A stretch of 64,000 nt of DNA. Origin: Phaeosaccion multiseriatum (taxonomy: Eukaryota; Ochrophyta, other classes). The notes beneath the pieces were generated by a model. It searched no databases. It was not told the DNA's origin and saw only the letters and a list, made by a program, of their open reading frames with translations. Positions 60,571 to 64,000 of the stretch are shown piece after piece (the first letter of the stretch is position 1; each line of letters opens with the position of its first letter). The stretch lies in NCBI GenBank assembly GCA_965112735.1, contig OZ218965.1:2294001-2358000 (forward strand), given 5' to 3'. The position numbers and the translations under genes are program-made.

Positions 60571-61784
60571 CTGACGACGGATGATGTATACCGAGCCTCT
60601 CAGGGACTGGTCCGAGCGTGTGGGACACGCGGTACCCAACACTGCTCCTTGGCCTTGGCCTTGGGGCGCTAGAATCGCGAGCTGCCAGCGCACCATTGAA
60701 TAGAAGAGGGGAGGTGCGGTTTGCTCCATTGTTAACACGTACAGCGGCTTGCTTCATTGTGTGGCGGCCTGCCCGGCGCATGCCACAACTCTGCACCGTG
60801 CTCCTCATGCAGCACAAAATACAGGCTTTCCTCACTACTCCTGGAAACCCTAACCGGCAATTACTCTGCCCCAGGCCTGAGCTCTTCGCTCATCGGCTCA
60901 TGCGCCAGCCTTGGTAGGATTCGTCGCAAGCATGTCCTCCAGCAACAACCCACCCACCTGCTTCACCTCCCCACAAGCGTCACTGTTTCAACTCCCCAGA
61001 GGCGTCACACTAACCCTAAGAGCCATGTACGTTCACCCCCGGCCATCGCATAGACAGGCTCTTGGCCGTTACACTCGCCTACAAGAGACTTCTTAGCGCA
61101 CATGCAGCCTTGTCGTGCTCGCATCACACGGCCTTGTCGGGCGGCCCCTCCGTTCACGGTCCTCTTGAACCCCCCCTCTCCATCTCCGCTCTCTTCCATC
61201 TCTTTTTTTTTTGAACCAATGTACCCTTCCCAAAAGAGACAATCAAACGTTGTGCGCCTCGCTAAAGGGCACCATTCTACTGGGTCCCCCGAGCCTTCGT
61301 CTTTCCATGCGAACTTCTCCTCCGTCCACTGCAGAAGACTCAGCCCGTGCCTCGCATTTCTCGGCTGCAAAAAAGGGCTGCACAACCATAACCAAGCCGT
61401 CATGCTCCTCCAACTCCTTCTTCGCGTCACCAGTATAGACCATAATCCTCCTAGTCATCACATCCTGAGACAGCAGTCCCCCAACCTGGTTATTATTCGA
61501 TGGTGGGGAGAGACCCGAAAGAGAGCGATTGGAAAAAAAAGATGTGAGAGGGTTGGCTGTCCAATTGACGCCAGCTGTGAAACAATACGCAGGCCCAGCC
61601 CCGTTGCTTTGACTTTGTCTTCTTCACAAGAGGACTGCCTGTAGTCGCTACAGCTTGTGGTAGACACAGTCGCGAACTGTCACACCTGTGCTTCTACCTA
61701 GAAGGCGCCCCATAATTGATTCCCGAGCCGCCAATTGCTAAGACCTTCTCTCGGAGAACACGAAACACGAAGATACGCGGTTCC
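60571..61784. other. Intergenic region, about 1.2 kb
   Basis: Lies between the SPO11 stop and the start of the COPI-associated-like gene. It contains isolated telomere-like AACCCTAA words at 60846 and 61012 and a T run at 61204-61211. The right end (61690-61784) is probably promoter and 5' UTR. No gene is supported. Confidence 0.5.
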
Positions 61785-63541
61785 ATGGACAGTAGCGAGG
61801 ATGAAGACCCGAACAAGCCCAGCTGGGCCCGCGTGCCGACGGAAGGCTCGGCACTATCCTCTGGCAGATCCTTCAGGCGAGGGGGGGGGGGGGGAGCCGG
61901 CGGGGGTGGAGGCAACTATGCTTCGCTCAGCAGCAGGAGAGACGACGGCGATGACGAGGAGGTGAGGAGCGGCCTGTCCTGAGGGGGGCTCTGCTGCCGG
62001 TGGACTAACTGAGGCTGCTGATCCTCTGCAGAACTTGGATAAAAGTCGTCTTATGCGCGAATGTGTGCTCTATTTCCCGTGGGTGTTGTGTGCATGTTCT
62101 CTGGCGCAGGGAGAGTACCTAAGCGACAGCAGCGATGGGAGCGGTGTAGAGACTCGCCGTGGCGTCGTCCCGGTGAGTACAGGAGAGGACGAGGCAGGCA
62201 AAAGCGCTGGGGCTACTCGGAGCAGGAAAGGGGACTCTGCTGTTCAGGCAGGCAGGGGACATGAGACGGAACAGAATGATTCGATGTCTCTGCATTGGGA
62301 GGGCCCCCACCACGGCCCCCGACCTCGCCTGATACAACGCCTAAACGACCCCTCCACTTTCTCCCGCTACGCCTCTCCCCACCCCCCTCCAGAGGGGCCC
62401 CCTGCTGAACCTGTTTCTGACGGTGAGCGCGTGCACCGTGACGGTGGCTCTCGGCGTGGCTGTGGCGCAAGTGCTCATCGTCGTGTATCTGCGCAACGTC
62501 CTCAGTGGTGCGTGCGTGCGTGTGTACGTGCATCGAACAGATTACCTGTGGATGGCACTGGAGGGAGGGGGGATATCCGCTACTGCTGCTTCTGCTGCTG
62601 AAAATTGAATGCACCCCCCGCCCCTCCCCCTCTTTCACCTGCCCCTGCCTGCCCCTGGCTGATAGTGTTCTCCATGGCCCTGCGCGTGTACAACGTGCTC
62701 TTCTGCTTCATCATCATCTTCACGGAGCTGGGCTGGACCAAGCTGAGCAAGAACCTCGGGCTGCTCCAGAACTGGCTCATGCGCGGGATCGCGTACGCCT
62801 TGTGAGTGGCCCACTTTGGAAAGGAGGGGGGGTGGAGGGAGCTCCGAAGACGGACAAAGGACTTCAAAGGTGCATGCGTTTTCTGCCTTCGTGGAATCGA
62901 ATCTGCACCTCCTGGGCTAGAGGGGGTCTCTCTCACTCACTCACTCACTCACTCACTCACTCACTCACTCACTCACTCACTCACTCACTCACTCACTCCC
63001 TCACCCCCCTGTCGTGCCCTGCCCCCCCGCTGCCCTTCAGCGTGGCGCTCCTGACTCTCGAGGAGGCCAAGGAGAGAGACTTGCCCGAGGGGGCGGCGAC
63101 GCTCTACGTGGAGGCTATCGCATACGCCCTGCTGGGGGTAGGCGGGCTCTACGCCCTCATGGGGTGAGCAGCGCGGGGGGATGGCAGTGGATGGGGGGGG
63201 GGGGGGGGGGGTCAGTGAGCAAGTGATTGGGGGGGTGAGGGCGCTTAGTATCTCGCTGGTGCTATGAATAGTCTTTCCCCAGGCACTCTGCTGCGATCTA
63301 AGACTCTGTGGGGTGGTCTCGCTTTCCTCTCTCTGTGTCTGTCTGTCTCTCTCTCCCCGTGCGTGTGCCTGTTACGTTCCTGTTACGTACCTCCCTCCCG
63401 TATGCCCCCAGGCTGTGCTGCCTGCACGCCCTTCGCGAGCGTGAGGAGGAGAGCTACATGAAGCTGGTGGAGCATCAAAGGAGGGTCCAGGCCCTCGAGG
63501 CCCACGACGACACAGGAGACGACGACAGCACGTTCCAATGA
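61785..63541 (+). CDS. COPI-associated-type four-helix membrane protein
   Basis: Six exons: 61785-61961, 62110-62172, 62393-62507, 62666-62801, 63041-63163, 63412-63541. Phases 0, 0, 1, 2 and 2 fit and predict 247 residues. The acidic Gly-rich cytosolic N-terminus (MDSSEDEDPN) is followed by four hydrophobic helices: LFLTVSACTVTVALGVAVAQ, VYNVLFCFIIIFTE, WLMRGIAYAFVALLTLE and LYVEAIAYALLGVGGLYAL. The block ALRVYNVLFCFIIIFTELGW followed by RGIAYAF resembles the COPI-associated (TVP15-like) family of Golgi membrane proteins. The acidic C-terminus (RRVQALEAHDDTGDDD) is cytosolic. Each helix sits roughly on its own exon. Confidence 0.68.
62934..62998. repeat. (ACTC)n array in intron 4
   Basis: About 16 perfect ACTC units shortly before the acceptor at 63040. 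Confidence 0.95.
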
Positions 63542-63663
63542 GGCAGGTCCTTCAAGGAGATGACGCCAGCACCTCCCCAGCGGGGAAGGAGGGATGTAGG
63601 GTTTCCGCTTCCACAAGGCGCGACAGTTTGAAGGGAGGCCCCTCGCCTCACACGCCGGCGGGG

Positions 63664-63716
63664 CTTAGGGTTAGCTCCATTAGGGTTAGGCTTAGGCTTA
63701 GGCTTAGGGTTAGCTC
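63664..63716. repeat. Interstitial telomere-like block
   Basis: TTAGGGTTAG, TTAGGGTTAGGC and TTAGGC units lie in tandem between two copies of TTAGGGTTAGCTCC, 120 bp after the COPI-associated-like gene. The rest of 63542-63889 shows nothing more. Confidence 0.7.
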
Positions 63717-63889
63717 CCGGCCGGGAGGGGCGTGTGTGCCTGGTGTTGCGGAGGGACACAGAGCTTGAAGGCTGCCCACCTGGGTAAGCGGAGGCTCTGC
63801 TGTCCCCCTGGGTTAAGTCAAGGCCTGGCCCGGTTGAACACGCCCATGCCCATATGCCCGGCGTGTGGCGTGTGGCAGCCGCTATGGCA

Positions 63890-64000
63890 CTACAAGCCCT
63901 CCGGGGCGCTTCGTTCGCAGAGAGAAGCGAGGAGCTGGCGCGCCTCGTCGCCAAGCACCGCGAGCCCCGAGGGTGCCCTCTCGCAGGCCCCTCCAGGGTC
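63890..64000 (-). CDS. Possible 3' end of a gene entering from the right
   Basis: On the minus strand, 36 codons from the window edge end in TAG at 63890-63892. They read DEARQLLASLCERSAPEGL at the C-terminus, which looks like an ordinary amphipathic helix in codon pattern. With no upstream exon visible, the call rests only on that. Confidence 0.25.
   Translation of the reverse strand, partial: DPGGACERAPSGLAVLGDEARQLLASLCERSAPEGL

Overview
This is nuclear DNA from a GC-rich, intron-rich eukaryotic alga. About 18 protein genes can be modelled. Nearly all are split by GT-AG introns (plus several GC-AG introns) whose reading phases join exactly. Two small membrane proteins (24606-25073 and 26262-27514) begin with a signal peptide ending in an ASAFAP-like motif (SAFVAP and ADAF). 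That is the plastid-targeting signature of algae with a red-derived complex plastid (stramenopiles, haptophytes, cryptophytes). I cannot name the group more precisely. There are no bacterial, viral or CRISPR features.

Layout. 1-9.5 kb: a partial glycosyltransferase-like gene, a secreted Vps62/DUF946-like gene, a TBC1D5-type Rab GAP and an unrecognised single-pass membrane protein. 9.5-14 kb: inositol monophosphatase and a phosphate carrier. 15-22 kb: a large HMG-box plus PHD-finger nuclear protein, divergent from a membrane protein with a half-lost RING-CH domain. 22-27.5 kb: an ABHD13-type hydrolase and the two plastid-type membrane proteins. 27.7-34.2 kb: the ribosome-biogenesis AAA ATPase NVL, divergent from a UBE2W-type E2 with an N-terminal presequence. 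35.5-48.5 kb: a very large soluble adenylyl cyclase (ADCY10 type, about 2970 residues). 49.8-57.5 kb: a NEMP-like nuclear-envelope protein, membralin and a possible flagellar (CFAP96-like) protein. 57.6-63.5 kb: the meiotic recombinase SPO11 and a COPI-associated-type membrane protein. A possible gene fragment sits at the right edge.

Organisation. Genes are closely packed and six pairs are head-to-head, with only 130-460 bp between start codons. The neighbours do not form one pathway. Themes are membrane trafficking and endomembrane proteins (TBC1D5, membralin, COPI-associated, NEMP-like), ubiquitin-type enzymes with N-terminal leaders, signalling (sAC, IMPase), and sex or motility (SPO11, possible CFAP96).

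The most unusual DNA feature is the repeat load. Most long introns hold their own private minisatellite or hexamer array, and coding regions carry long poly-Gly, poly-Gln, poly-Ala and Gly-Gln tracts. A small terminal-inverted-repeat element (two copies at 1.2 and 11.6 kb, one with a clear 6-bp target duplication) looks like an undescribed MITE family.
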